Source of the DNA: Paludibacteraceae bacterium
Lineage (GTDB): Bacteria; Bacteroidota; Bacteroidia; Bacteroidales; Paludibacteraceae
Assembly (NCBI GenBank): GCA_024405875.1
Contig: JAKSOA010000001.1
Coordinates: forward strand, 1-64,000
Reading direction: 5' to 3'
DNA length: 64,000 bases
In this document: piece by piece, positions 16,295-25,669 of the stretch
Layout: every line of letters begins with the position of its first letter
How positions within the stretch are numbered: position 1 is the stretch's first letter
The notes under the pieces: generated by a model
What the model was told of the DNA's origin: nothing
The model's input: the letters and a program-made list of their open reading frames with translations, nothing else
Database searches by the model: none
Translations under genes and position numbers: made by a program

Positions 16295-17702
16295 CAACCA
16301 TACGCATCGGGGATTTCTCATTCCTTCCGCTGCGCACTCTTATGCCGTAGGCGTCATAGAGATGACGTACGGTGGCGTTTGTTCCCGCTATATCATTAGT
16401 ACCTGTGACAGGTATAATCAGGTATGGATTCAACCCGGCAAAATAGTTTTCCCTTTCAGCGTCACTACCCAACCCTCTGGCGTGTTTCATAACATCCTCA
16501 AGGTAACTTCCTGAATTACTGAAAGTATATCTACCTGCATTTGAATAAAAATCATACACTCCCAATATTGTATTTATTCCATCTACAGGATAGAGGCTTT
16601 GCACAAAGAATTTATCAACATCGGCCTTTCTGATAAAAATGAAGTATGTGGGGAACAGTGTTCTAAGACTGGTCTCCGCCATCTGGGCAGGCTCAACAAG
16701 AAGAGAGTAGTAGTTAAAGTTAAGCATACCGTCATTCTTGGTCTCATTAGCCTCAACAACCCTCTTATATATGGACATATACGGAACATTAACCTCAACA
16801 AAGGTTCCTCCGGGAGCGGATATATACTCCAGACTATCAGGTATTGACTCTATGTCAACAGGTTTGCTCTCAGCAACGTGGATAACCTCTGTAGTCTCTT
16901 TGTTTGCAGGGAACAACGCCATTTTATATCGTGTAACAACAGAGTCTCTTTTGCCTGAAATCTTTGACACAAGTGTGTCATTATAGTGATACTTCATCTC
17001 AAGGTTTACGGAGTCAATCCTAAGTACTGTCTGCTGACCAAATGTATTTGTCACATAAACACCCTTGAGATATTCAACAAACGCATCTTGTGACTTGTAG
17101 ATATCTGTCCTGCCAATCATCTCATCAAGCATCTGCTTAGGCATTGAGACCTTAACCTTATTACAATAGTCCGGCAATGACCTTGTACTGTCATTCACCG
17201 TCTCATCATACGCCACATACCTCTGTTTGCCTAGAACTATGTTCATAGAGCAGAACCTGCTGACGTCTATATCACATTTATAGTTCTCAGAGAATTTAAG
17301 AGGTTGCTTGTCAAGTTGATATACCGTAGCCTCCTGAACAGCCGACTCATCACCGAAGAAAGATTTGTAATACATAACCACAAAAAGAGAGTCTCCCTTT
17401 GTGCCACTTGGGAACGTCAAACCCCTCACATACCTGAACTCAGAGAGAAAATCAACCTTGAATGAGCCGAATATATTATCAGAATAAGAACCTAAGACTA
17501 ATTTGTCTGACTCAGAATAGAGGCTGCCTGACTCCACCGTTTTGGTATCAAGACGGAAAGTGTCAGTTATTACAGTTAGATTGTCTTCAGTGGGACGAAC
17601 CTTGACTCCTATGTTACTCTCCTCACAAGAGAGAAGGAGAGTGGCTGCCAGAATACTACAAGCCAAGTATTTTATCGTAGAAAGAGTTATATGCCTGAAC
17701 AT
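16275..17702 (-). CDS. DUF4270 lipoprotein
   Basis: Starting at ATG 17702 the protein has 475 residues and a lipoprotein signal ending TLLLSC, with the lipidated Cys at residue 26. The open frame extends upstream to 17753, but that part lies inside the glycogen synthase gene and gives a poor signal peptide. The family is Bacteroidota-specific and secreted, with no known function. Its start lies 47 bases inside the end of the glycogen synthase gene, so the two are co-transcribed. From memory this neighbour pair is common in Bacteroidales, which hints at a linked role in glycan or envelope biology (inference). Confidence 0.85.
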   Translation of the reverse strand: MFRHITLSTIKYLACSILAATLLLSCEESNIGVKVRPTEDNLTVITDTFRLDTKTVESGSLYSESDKLVLGSYSDNIFGSFKVDFLSEFRYVRGLTFPSGTKGDSLFVVMYYKSFFGDESAVQEATVYQLDKQPLKFSENYKCDIDVSRFCSMNIVLGKQRYVAYDETVNDSTRSLPDYCNKVKVSMPKQMLDEMIGRTDIYKSQDAFVEYLKGVYVTNTFGQQTVLRIDSVNLEMKYHYNDTLVSKISGKRDSVVTRYKMALFPANKETTEVIHVAESKPVDIESIPDSLEYISAPGGTFVEVNVPYMSIYKRVVEANETKNDGMLNFNYYSLLVEPAQMAETSLRTLFPTYFIFIRKADVDKFFVQSLYPVDGINTILGVYDFYSNAGRYTFSNSGSYLEDVMKHARGLGSDAERENYFAGLNPYLIIPVTGTNDIAGTNATVRHLYDAYGIRVRSGRNEKSPMRMVVTYTNL

Positions 17703-18468
17703 AATTATCTTTATCAACATATTCAAGTAGCGGCTTTTTAGACTTCTTAGCATACCCGGCCACCTCTGAATTAATTTTAGGACTTCCTTGAATTACACCG
17801 TCACTGTAATCAATAGCGAATTTACAGAGATTCTGGAAGTTACAATCCTCTTTGATTTTTTCAACATCACTCTCAGTGATGCCGTCAACCATTATCTTTG
17901 AGGCAAGACGCCCGTTCATAGATATCTTGAACTCCTTGTCATACAGGGAGGTTATAACCTTAGCGTTTGAGAAGAACGGGTCATCTTTATAAACCTTCTT
18001 AATTAAAATAGGGAGCACTGCTGTAAACCACCCGTGACAGTGTATGATATCAGGGGTCCAACGCAGTTTCTTGACGGTCTCCAGCACACTGCGGGCAAAG
18101 AATATGGCACGTTCCGCATTATCATCAAACTCCTTGCCAAAGGCGTCAACAAGAATATTCTTGCGGCGGAAATAGTCATCATTGTCTATGAAATAGACCT
18201 GCATACGAGCGGTCTGGATAGACGCCACCTTTATAATCAACTGATGGTCAGTGTCATCAATTATTATATTCATTCCTGAAAGGCGGATAACCTCGTGGAG
18301 TTGGTTACGACGCTCATTTATGAGGCCGTACTTTGGCATAAAAGTACGTATCTCACGGCCGAGTTCCTGAATTGCCTGTGGCAGTCTTCTACTTATATCC
18401 GCCATCTCAGAGGTAGGCAGATACGGGAACATCTCCTGTGTTACGTATAAAATCTTCTTTGCTTCCAT
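17656..18468 (-). CDS. Glycogen/starch synthase, N-terminal catalytic-domain form
   Basis: The 270 residues correspond to the GT5 N-terminal domain of glycogen synthases: ILYVTQEMFPYLPTSEMADI at the start, a FMPKYGLINER segment and DIIHCHGWFTAVLP. The C-terminal nucleotide-sugar domain of normal GlgA (about 480 residues) is missing. This short form is widespread in Bacteroidales, so it is probably a real variant rather than a truncation. Whether it synthesises glycogen alone is unknown. It has its own promoter (18491-18498) and leads into the DUF4270 gene. Confidence 0.85.
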   Translation of the reverse strand: MEAKKILYVTQEMFPYLPTSEMADISRRLPQAIQELGREIRTFMPKYGLINERRNQLHEVIRLSGMNIIIDDTDHQLIIKVASIQTARMQVYFIDNDDYFRRKNILVDAFGKEFDDNAERAIFFARSVLETVKKLRWTPDIIHCHGWFTAVLPILIKKVYKDDPFFSNAKVITSLYDKEFKISMNGRLASKIMVDGITESDVEKIKEDCNFQNLCKFAIDYSDGVIQGSPKINSEVAGYAKKSKKPLLEYVDKDNYVQAYNSFYDKILGL

Positions 18469-18490
18469 AGTTTACAGATTATCGCCTTTG

Positions 18491-18498
18491 CAAAGATA
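18491..18498 (-). promoter_or_regulatory. Promoter -7 box of the glycogen synthase gene
   Basis: TATCTTTG on the minus strand, about 22 bases before the ATG. A TTTG lies 22 bases further upstream, slightly longer than the usual spacing. Confidence 0.65.
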
Positions 18499-18543
18499 TA
18501 AAAAAAAATTCAATATTTTGCAAATTATCTGCCGGCAAAATTT

Positions 18544-18572
18544 AAAAAAAGAGCGTCCGCAATGAACGCTCT
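18544..18572 (-). terminator. Terminator of panC-panD
   Basis: On the minus strand AGAGCGT, a 9-base loop and ACGCTCT are followed by seven T, 26 bases after the panD stop. Confidence 0.85.
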
Positions 18573-18597
18573 ATCATATAAATATCTAATTATTAGA

Positions 18598-18942
18598 TTA
18601 TTGCAATTTATTATTAATAGGATGAATAACTGTCGGCTTAAAGTTACGAGCCTCATCAGGAGTCATCTGGGCGTATGCCGTTATTATAAGAATGTCACCC
18701 GGCTGTACAAGACGTGCCGCCGCTCCGTTTGTACAAATCACACCACTGCCGCGCTCACCTTTTATAACGTATGTCTCAAACCTCGCGCCATTATTGTTAT
18801 TGACCACAGCAACCTTCTCATACTCAATGATGTTAGCCGCGTCCATCAAATCCTCATCAATGGTAATGCTGCCAATGTAGTTCAAGTTGGCGTCAGTAAC
18901 ACTGACTCTGTGAATCTTTGATTTTAGTACCTCTATAGTCAT
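18598..18942 (-). CDS. panD: Aspartate 1-decarboxylase
   Basis: It makes beta-alanine from aspartate for pantothenate and coenzyme A synthesis. The 114-residue proenzyme contains the self-cleavage site YIGSITID, where Ser would become the pyruvoyl cofactor, near residue 25. It also has the conserved [22 protein letters not shown] block. The ATG at 18942 overlaps the panC stop as ATGA, so panC and panD form a two-gene operon that ends at the terminator downstream. Confidence 0.97.
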   Translation of the reverse strand: MTIEVLKSKIHRVSVTDANLNYIGSITIDEDLMDAANIIEYEKVAVVNNNNGARFETYVIKGERGSGVICTNGAAARLVQPGDILIITAYAQMTPDEARNFKPTVIHPINNKLQ

Positions 18943-19778
18943 TTCTTATATTTAATATTGTCAATAAGTCTTATCTTACCAAGATATATGGCTATGCAGC
19001 CTACTATATAGTTACTGTCGCCCCAATCTGATATGTCTTGGAGAGAGTCTCCGTCCACAATTGAATAGTAATCCATACGGAATTCAGAATCGTCTTTAAA
19101 CTGTTCCTCTACCCATTCAATGGTCTCCTTCACACTCTTAACGCCCACAAAGTTAACACTTTCTTTTAAAACACGAGATATTTTCGCCGCTTTTACTCTC
19201 TGCGCCTCTGTAAGCAGTGTGTTACGGCTGCTCTTTGCAAGACCGCTCTCCTCCCTCACTATCGGGCAGGGAACAATCTCCACGATTCCGCCTATCTGAC
19301 GGTTCATCTCCTTTATGACAGCAATCTGCTGAAAATCCTTCTCACCAAAGTACGCCCTTGTAGGCTTTACAGCATAGAAAAGTTTACTTACTATCTGAGC
19401 CACGCCGTTGAAGTGCCCCGGACGGAACGCCCCCTCCATAACAGCCGCCACACCGCCAAGTTCAAACACACGGGTATCAGGCTCAGGGTACATCTCCTCA
19501 ACTGACGGCATAAAGACAATGTTGCAACCGTTCTGTTCCAAAAGCGCGGCGTCAGCCTCAGGAGTGCGTGGATAACGCTCCAAATCCCCCTTGTCATTAA
19601 ACTGTGTAGGATTGACAAAGACACTTACAACACAAATGTCATTCTCACTCACGCAACGCCTTACAAGTGATATGTGACCCTCGTGCAGAGCGCCCATCGT
19701 GGGAACAAGCCCCACCTGAGAGGCTCCGTTTGCCTCTATGGCGTTCTGTAATTCAGTTATTGTTTTAGCAATAATCAT
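18939..19778 (-). CDS. panC: Pantothenate synthetase
   Basis: It joins pantoate and beta-alanine with ATP to form pantothenate in the cytoplasm. The 279-residue protein shows the N-terminal [17 protein letters not shown] motif of this HIGH-type nucleotidyl transferase family, [18 protein letters not shown], and the YFGEKDFQQ segment. panD directly follows and supplies the beta-alanine substrate. panB is not in the window. The promoter box lies within a perfect 13-bp inverted repeat (19781-19812). Confidence 0.97.
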   Translation of the reverse strand: MIIAKTITELQNAIEANGASQVGLVPTMGALHEGHISLVRRCVSENDICVVSVFVNPTQFNDKGDLERYPRTPEADAALLEQNGCNIVFMPSVEEMYPEPDTRVFELGGVAAVMEGAFRPGHFNGVAQIVSKLFYAVKPTRAYFGEKDFQQIAVIKEMNRQIGGIVEIVPCPIVREESGLAKSSRNTLLTEAQRVKAAKISRVLKESVNFVGVKSVKETIEWVEEQFKDDSEFRMDYYSIVDGDSLQDISDWGDSNYIVGCIAIYLGKIRLIDNIKYKK

Positions 19779-19780
19779 AT

Positions 19781-19812
19781 TAATTTAACTTTGAGGGTGC
19801 AAAGTTAAATTA
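19781..19812 (-). promoter_or_regulatory. Palindrome containing the panC promoter -7 box
   Basis: TAATTTAACTTTG (19781-19793) and its exact inverse complement (19800-19812) flank a 6-base spacer. On the minus strand the upstream arm holds TAACTTTG, a match to TAnnTTTG 22 bases before the panC ATG. The palindrome could be an operator or a hairpin at the RNA 5' end. Confidence 0.6.
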
Positions 19813-19846
19813 ATAATTAACAATTAACAATTAATAATTAAAAAAA
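19813..19846. repeat. Period-7 AATTAAT/AATTAAC repeat, between radA and panC
   Basis: This is an array of AATTAAT and AATTAAC units. It belongs to the same family as arrays at 27926, 32800, 34812, 38270, 45372 and 63335. Confidence 0.75.
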
Positions 19847-21211
19847 TCAAGCGAACAGTGTGCGGAAGGCAGTTTCAACCTTTGAGGCGGTGAGTATCTC
19901 TATCTCAGGTTTTTTGAGTTCCAACCCCTTAAAGTTCGCCTCAGGGATTATTATTTTCTTGAAACCAAGTTTCTGAGCCTCTGAAATACGGCTTGAGATA
20001 CGGTTCACAGGGCGAATCTCACCAGATAGCCCCACCTCACCTGTCAGGCATATATCTCTGCTAATTGAGATATCAAGGCTTGATGAGAGAATTGATGAGA
20101 TAACGGCAAGGTCAATGGCTGGGTCATTCACCTTTATTCCACCGGCAATATTCAAGAAGACATCTTTTTTATCAACCTTGAACCCCGCTCTTTTCTCAAG
20201 AACGGCAAGCAGCATATTCATTCTCCTAAGGTCAAAACCTGTGGCTGAGCGTTGCGGTGTGCCGTATGCGGCAGTTCCCGTAAGTGCTTGAACCTCAATA
20301 AGGAACGGGCGTATACCCTCAATGGCGGAAGCAATAGCAACTCCGCTCATATCGGTCTGCTCAGTACTAATAAGCAGTTCAGACGGGTTCATCACCTCAC
20401 GCAGTCCGTCCTGGCGCATCTCAAAAATGCCAAGTTCACTTGTACTGCCAAAGCGGTTCTTAACGGAACGCAGTATGCGGTATAGGTAGTGTTGGTCACC
20501 CTCAAACTGAAGCACGGTATCAACTATATGCTCCAGGGTCTTAGGGCCTGCTATTGTGCCGTCCTTTGTAATGTGACCTACTATGAACACGGGGATATTA
20601 GTCTCCTTCGCAAACTTCAGCAGTAGTGCCGAACACTCCCTCACCTGTGTCAGACTGCCCGGTATTGAATCAGTTGTCTCAGTACTTATGGTCTGAATGG
20701 AATCAATTACCACTATATCAGGAGCAATATCCTTTATGTGGGAGAATATAGTCTCAAGGTTGGTCTCACTTACAATGTAACACTCCCCCGATGATGGGTT
20801 TATACGGTCGGCACGCATCTTTAGTTGAGAGGCACTCTCCTCACCTGAGACATACAAAACTTTTTTACCCTTAAGAGAGAGTGCTGTTTGCAGCATCAAT
20901 GTGGACTTACCTATGCCAGGCTCACCACCTATTAAAACAAGCGAGCCTTTCACCAATCCTCCGCCAAGCACACGGTTCAACTCACCCACACCCATATCAA
21001 TACGTTCCTCTGCGTGAGCCTCAATATCCCTGACCAGTACAGGACGGCTCTTTTCAGTGGCAAAGCCCGTCTCTCTTGCAGCCTTTCCCCCCGATGAAGC
21101 CACAGAAATCTCCTTGCAGGTATTCCACTCCCCGCAAACAGAGCATCTTCCAAACCATTTAGGTTGTTCCGCCCCACAATTAGAACATATGTATGCTACC
21201 TTACTTTTCAC
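19847..21211 (-). CDS. radA: DNA repair protein RadA
   Basis: RadA is a RecA-related ATPase that drives branch migration in recombination. I place the start at GTG 21211, giving 454 residues, because the zinc finger then begins at residue 9 and GGGGGAGGGA lies nine bases upstream as a strong Shine-Dalgarno. Visible features are the C4 zinc finger CSNCG...GRCSVCGEW (Cys 9, 12, 23, 26), Walker A GGEPGIGKSTL, the RadA signature VKNRFGSTSELGIFEM, and a Lon-protease-like C-terminal domain (ICLTGEVGLSGEIRPV). The start lies four bases after the tolC-type stop, so radA sits at the end of the efflux operon. Confidence 0.95.
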   Translation of the reverse strand: MKSKVAYICSNCGAEQPKWFGRCSVCGEWNTCKEISVASSGGKAARETGFATEKSRPVLVRDIEAHAEERIDMGVGELNRVLGGGLVKGSLVLIGGEPGIGKSTLMLQTALSLKGKKVLYVSGEESASQLKMRADRINPSSGECYIVSETNLETIFSHIKDIAPDIVVIDSIQTISTETTDSIPGSLTQVRECSALLLKFAKETNIPVFIVGHITKDGTIAGPKTLEHIVDTVLQFEGDQHYLYRILRSVKNRFGSTSELGIFEMRQDGLREVMNPSELLISTEQTDMSGVAIASAIEGIRPFLIEVQALTGTAAYGTPQRSATGFDLRRMNMLLAVLEKRAGFKVDKKDVFLNIAGGIKVNDPAIDLAVISSILSSSLDISISRDICLTGEVGLSGEIRPVNRISSRISEAQKLGFKKIIIPEANFKGLELKKPEIEILTASKVETAFRTLFA

Positions 21212-21215
21212 TAAA

Positions 21216-22520
21216 CTACTTCCCTCCCCCAAGCGCCTGATACAAATCAACATCCGCCATAAGAATGCTTGCGGCATTGCCGATGGCTGACATTTGAGCG
21301 ACAAGCAAATCCTTTTGTGCGGTCAGCACCTCCAGATAAGTTCCTTTACCAAGACTCATTTTAGTGAATGTGGCATCGTAGGCTCTGGCAAGAGAATTAA
21401 CCTGATTCTCATAATCGGGCTGTTGGCTACGATATGATTTCTTGGCGGCAAGAGCGTCATTAACCTCCTTGCCAGCCTTGAACAACACATTACTATATGC
21501 ATACTCAGCGGCACGCAACGCATGCTTTGAACTTCTCACCTCCGCTATATTCTTACCTGAATTAAAGATTGGTTGCAACAGAGAACCCACAGCACTGAAG
21601 ATAAGACCTCCGTTCCACCCTATGTTTCCTGAAATGGAGATGCTTGGGCAACAGTTTGCACGAGCAAGATTCATTGAGTAGAAGGCACGCTCAAGTTGAT
21701 GTTCAACAGCCTTTACATCAGGACGCACCCTAAGTACCTGAAGATTAACGGCATCAATATCGTTGCCGTTAATTACCGATGAATAAAGCCCGTCTCTGTC
21801 AATTGTAAGTTCATCTTTACATAAAAGCAGACGCATAGCGTTTTCAGCCTTAATGCGTGACAGTCTCAACTCCTTTGACTGTGCCACTGCTGAATAGTAA
21901 CTTGCCTCAAATTGTGCTACGGCAGCCTCGTCGGTCATACCTGCAATCTTCATACTCTTCATAGTCTCAACAGCCTCAGCCCTGTTTGTAACAGCCTCAT
22001 CTGTTGTCTTGATTTGAGCGTCAACCATTAACAACGTGTAGTAGGTGGTTGCCACTGATGATATTAATTCAACCCTTGCAGCCTGCTCATAATCCTCCAT
22101 CTCCTTTTTTGAGGCATTGGCTATACGCTTCTTATTTGTGGTCCTGCCAAAAATATCCAACTCCCACGATGCCTGCCCGAATCCGTATGAAAGAGACGGC
22201 TGCATACCTCCTACTGACGTACCGTAAGTAACGGAAGGTGCGGCATATATGCTTGGCAGATATGCAAGTTTGGCACCTAAAAGCACCGCCTTCGCCTGCT
22301 CCACATTCTCGTGGGCTATTTTCAAATCCAAGTTGCTTGCCATTGCCGTATCAATGAGAGCCAACAAGTACTTATCAGTAAAAATATCTGTATAAGAAGG
22401 TATCTTCAATGTGTCAACAGACTCATCGGTCTTTGACTTGAACTTACCGTAAATGCCGCAGGAACTCAAACCCACTGATAGCACTATGGCACTAAATGCT
22501 AATATTATATATCTTTTCAT
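21216..22520 (-). CDS. TolC/OprM-family outer-membrane efflux lipoprotein
   Basis: This is the outer-membrane channel of the tripartite efflux pump encoded with the two upstream genes. The 434-residue protein has a lipoprotein signal ending VGLSSC, with the lipidated Cys at residue 21. It has the two helical-hairpin repeats typical of the family, with marks such as ASWELDIFGRTTNKKR, GNIGWNGGLIFSAVGS and KMSLGKGTYLEVLTAQ. It follows the RND permease with a 20-base gap. The substrate cannot be told from sequence. Confidence 0.94.
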   Translation of the reverse strand: MKRYIILAFSAIVLSVGLSSCGIYGKFKSKTDESVDTLKIPSYTDIFTDKYLLALIDTAMASNLDLKIAHENVEQAKAVLLGAKLAYLPSIYAAPSVTYGTSVGGMQPSLSYGFGQASWELDIFGRTTNKKRIANASKKEMEDYEQAARVELISSVATTYYTLLMVDAQIKTTDEAVTNRAEAVETMKSMKIAGMTDEAAVAQFEASYYSAVAQSKELRLSRIKAENAMRLLLCKDELTIDRDGLYSSVINGNDIDAVNLQVLRVRPDVKAVEHQLERAFYSMNLARANCCPSISISGNIGWNGGLIFSAVGSLLQPIFNSGKNIAEVRSSKHALRAAEYAYSNVLFKAGKEVNDALAAKKSYRSQQPDYENQVNSLARAYDATFTKMSLGKGTYLEVLTAQKDLLVAQMSAIGNAASILMADVDLYQALGGGK

Positions 22521-22540
22521 AACTATTCACTATTCTTTAT

Positions 22541-25500
22541 TCACTTTTCACTATCTAACGGTTTAATCTTCTCCTGCAGCCCCTCAAACACTACATACAA
22601 TGCAGGAACCAGGAACAACAATCCTATACAGCCGAACAACATACCAAACACGGTACCTGTTCCAAGGCTTATATTACCAATGGCACCGGCACCACTTGAA
22701 GTTACAAGCGGAAGCAGACCTACAACCATTGTACCTGCCGTCATCAAAATAGGACGCAGACGCAGTTTTGCCGCATTCAGCGCCGAATCCACAATACTTT
22801 GCCCGCTCTTTCTAAGTTGCACCGCAAACTCAGTAATAAGAATACCCGTTTTTGACAGCAAACCTATAAGCATTACAACACCCACCTGTAGATAAATGTT
22901 GTTGTCCAATCCAAATATTTTTGTAAACAGGAACGCAAAGGCGATACCTGCGGGAACTGTTAGCATAATTGAGAACGGCAATAGGTAACTTTCATACAAA
23001 GCGGCAAGAATCAGATATATCAGCAATGCTGAAATACCGAATATTATTCCCATTGAGCTGCCACCGCTCTGCTCTCTTGTCATACCGCCGTATTCGTATG
23101 CGTAATCTTTTGTAAGCACCTCTTTTGCGGTCTCATCAACAGCCTTGATTACGTCACCTGATGAATATCCTTCAGCCTGTGACGCTATGACCTTAATTGA
23201 GGTAAGCATATTGAATCTGTTAAGATACGCCACACCAAACATACGCGTAAGTGTTATGAATGAACTAAGCGGAGCCATCTTCCCTGACGGTGTCCTTACA
23301 AACATTGAACTCAAAGAGTTTTCTGTTCTACGGGCATCAGGCTTTGCCTGAACCATAACCTTATAAACCCTTCCATACAAGTTAATATCATTTACATACG
23401 CACTACCATAGTAAACAGCCAGAGCGTCAAGCACCTCCTTTGAAGAGAGACCCGCCTTACGGCATTTAGCCACATCAACCTGCACCAGATACTGTGGGTC
23501 TGACATTGAGAACGGAGTGTAGGCGGTTCCTACCTCAGGTCTCTTGTTCAACTCCTCAATAAACTGCTCTGATATTGCAAAAAACTCATTCATTGGAACA
23601 CCCGTCTTGTTCTGAAGATTTATCTCAGCATCGGAGGAAGTGCCGTAACCAGGAATCATAGGCATCAGGAACGGAATAATTGTAACGTCCTTATACTTGG
23701 CGTTCAACTCACCTATCCGCTGCGCCACTTTCATTACTGACATAAACTCACGCTCATCCCAATCCTTCAAATTCATAATGAAGCAAGCGGCATTTGAAAG
23801 GTTTCCAGCGGTAAATCCAAATCCGTTAATCTGACCTGTAATCCTTATGTCTTCTATGGTTGCAATATCTCTGTATATTTCAGCCATATACTCAGCAGTT
23901 GACTTATTTGACGTGCCAGGGGGCAGAATTACGTCACACATAAGCTGACAAGTATCCTCCTGCGGCACAAAACCTGTAGGAGTGGTCTTCATAACCCAAA
24001 GCATAAGAACCACCATACCCGCAAACATAACAAATGATATCCAAGGATGCTTGATAAGCGGACGTATTCCGTTCTGATATTTCTCTGACATCTTTACAAA
24101 CGCCCCGTCAAAAGATTTTGCAAAACGTGCGTTCAACTCTCCAAGTCTGCTCTTCTTATCCTTATTGCCAGCCTTAGGCTTAATAAGCAACGCACACAAC
24201 GCAGGAGAAAGCGTAAGTGCGTTAATAGCGGAGATACCTACAGCCACCGCCATTGTAAGACCAAACTGACGGAAGAAAGTACCTGACGTTCCCCCCATAA
24301 AACTTACAGGAATGAACACCGCCATAAAGACAAGTGATGAAGTTATTACGGCAGTTGTAATCTCACCCATAGCGTCTATAGCCGCCTTCAGTGAAGAGGT
24401 GTAGCCGGCATCTAATTTCTCGTGCACAGCCTCCACCACCACTATGGAGTCATCAACCACAGTACCAATTACAAGCACAAGAGCGAACAATGTAATAAGG
24501 TTTATTGAGAAACCCGCCACAAGCATAAATGCGAAAGTACCTATCAATGATACCATAATACCCACAAACGGTATAATGGTTGAACGCAAATCGTGTAGGA
24601 AAAGCCAGACAATAATGATGACAAGCAGAATAGCCTCAATCAAAGTCTTAATAACCTCGTGCATTGACGCATACAAGAAAGTGTTACTACTCTGAAGCAC
24701 CTCAATCTTACAACCTTCAGGCAGGTCAGGCTTTATGCTCTCAATCAAAGCGGATATGTTATTGTTAACCTCAGTGGCGTTTGAGCCTGAAAGCTGATAG
24801 CAAAGACATACGGCTCCGGGGTGTCCGTTAACCTTACTGTCAAACTTATAGTACTCACTACCTAACTCAATATCGGCGATATCTTTCAAATAGAGGACCT
24901 CACCGTCTTCGTTAACCCTGACAATTATTCTCTCAAACTCCTCCACGCTCTTCAAACGTCCGCTATACACCATAGTATATTGGTATTGCTCCGATGAGTT
25001 CTCACCCAAAGAACCGGTGGCTGATTCAATGTTTTGCTCTGCAAGAGCGTTCAACACGTCACTTGGGGTAAGATTATAGCCCAGAAGCACCTCAGGTTTA
25101 AGCCAGACTCTCATTGAATACTCCGCTCCGAACATTGAGAACTTACCAACACCGTGAATACGCATTATTTTTGGTTTGACATTTATATTCAAGTAGTTAC
25201 ACAAGAACTTACTGTCATATCTGTCATCGGGTGAGTAAATGGCGAAAATCTGTAGAATTGAGTTCATCTGCTTCTCAGTTGTAACACCGTAGGTCTTAAC
25301 CTCGGCAGGAAGCAGTGATGTAGCCTTAGAGACACGGTTCTGCACATTTACCGCATTCATATCAGGGTTTGTACCCTGCTCAAAATATATGGTTATTTCC
25401 GCGCCACCTGAATTATCCGACGTTGATACCATATATGTCATGTTATCCACACCATTTATGGCATCTTCAAGAGGCGCAAGCACCGCATTTTGAATTGTTT

Positions 25501-25666
25501 GAGCGGAAGCGCCATAGTAATTCGTTGATACTGAGACAGTTGGTGGGGCTATACTAGGATACTGCTCAATAGGTAACGACACTAATGAGACAAGACCTGC
25601 CACAACTATTATGATACTTATAACAGAACTGAGTACAGGTTTTTCTATAAAAGACTTAAGTTGCAT
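22541..25666 (-). CDS. RND efflux pump inner-membrane permease (HAE1 type)
   Basis: This proton-driven drug/metabolite exporter has 1041 residues, the full length for the hydrophobe/amphiphile efflux family. The N-terminus FIEKPVLSSVISIIIVV and SLPIEQYPSIAPP are diagnostic. Paired sets of transmembrane segments flank two large periplasmic loops, and the VVDDSIVVVEAVHE segment in the first half carries the adjacent Asp residues expected for proton relay. It is in an operon with the adaptor upstream (three-base gap) and the outer-membrane channel downstream. No linked regulator is visible. Confidence 0.96.
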   Translation of the reverse strand: MQLKSFIEKPVLSSVISIIIVVAGLVSLVSLPIEQYPSIAPPTVSVSTNYYGASAQTIQNAVLAPLEDAINGVDNMTYMVSTSDNSGGAEITIYFEQGTNPDMNAVNVQNRVSKATSLLPAEVKTYGVTTEKQMNSILQIFAIYSPDDRYDSKFLCNYLNINVKPKIMRIHGVGKFSMFGAEYSMRVWLKPEVLLGYNLTPSDVLNALAEQNIESATGSLGENSSEQYQYTMVYSGRLKSVEEFERIIVRVNEDGEVLYLKDIADIELGSEYYKFDSKVNGHPGAVCLCYQLSGSNATEVNNNISALIESIKPDLPEGCKIEVLQSSNTFLYASMHEVIKTLIEAILLVIIIVWLFLHDLRSTIIPFVGIMVSLIGTFAFMLVAGFSINLITLFALVLVIGTVVDDSIVVVEAVHEKLDAGYTSSLKAAIDAMGEITTAVITSSLVFMAVFIPVSFMGGTSGTFFRQFGLTMAVAVGISAINALTLSPALCALLIKPKAGNKDKKSRLGELNARFAKSFDGAFVKMSEKYQNGIRPLIKHPWISFVMFAGMVVLMLWVMKTTPTGFVPQEDTCQLMCDVILPPGTSNKSTAEYMAEIYRDIATIEDIRITGQINGFGFTAGNLSNAACFIMNLKDWDEREFMSVMKVAQRIGELNAKYKDVTIIPFLMPMIPGYGTSSDAEINLQNKTGVPMNEFFAISEQFIEELNKRPEVGTAYTPFSMSDPQYLVQVDVAKCRKAGLSSKEVLDALAVYYGSAYVNDINLYGRVYKVMVQAKPDARRTENSLSSMFVRTPSGKMAPLSSFITLTRMFGVAYLNRFNMLTSIKVIASQAEGYSSGDVIKAVDETAKEVLTKDYAYEYGGMTREQSGGSSMGIIFGISALLIYLILAALYESYLLPFSIMLTVPAGIAFAFLFTKIFGLDNNIYLQVGVVMLIGLLSKTGILITEFAVQLRKSGQSIVDSALNAAKLRLRPILMTAGTMVVGLLPLVTSSGAGAIGNISLGTGTVFGMLFGCIGLLFLVPALYVVFEGLQEKIKPLDSEK

Positions 25667-25669
25667 ATC

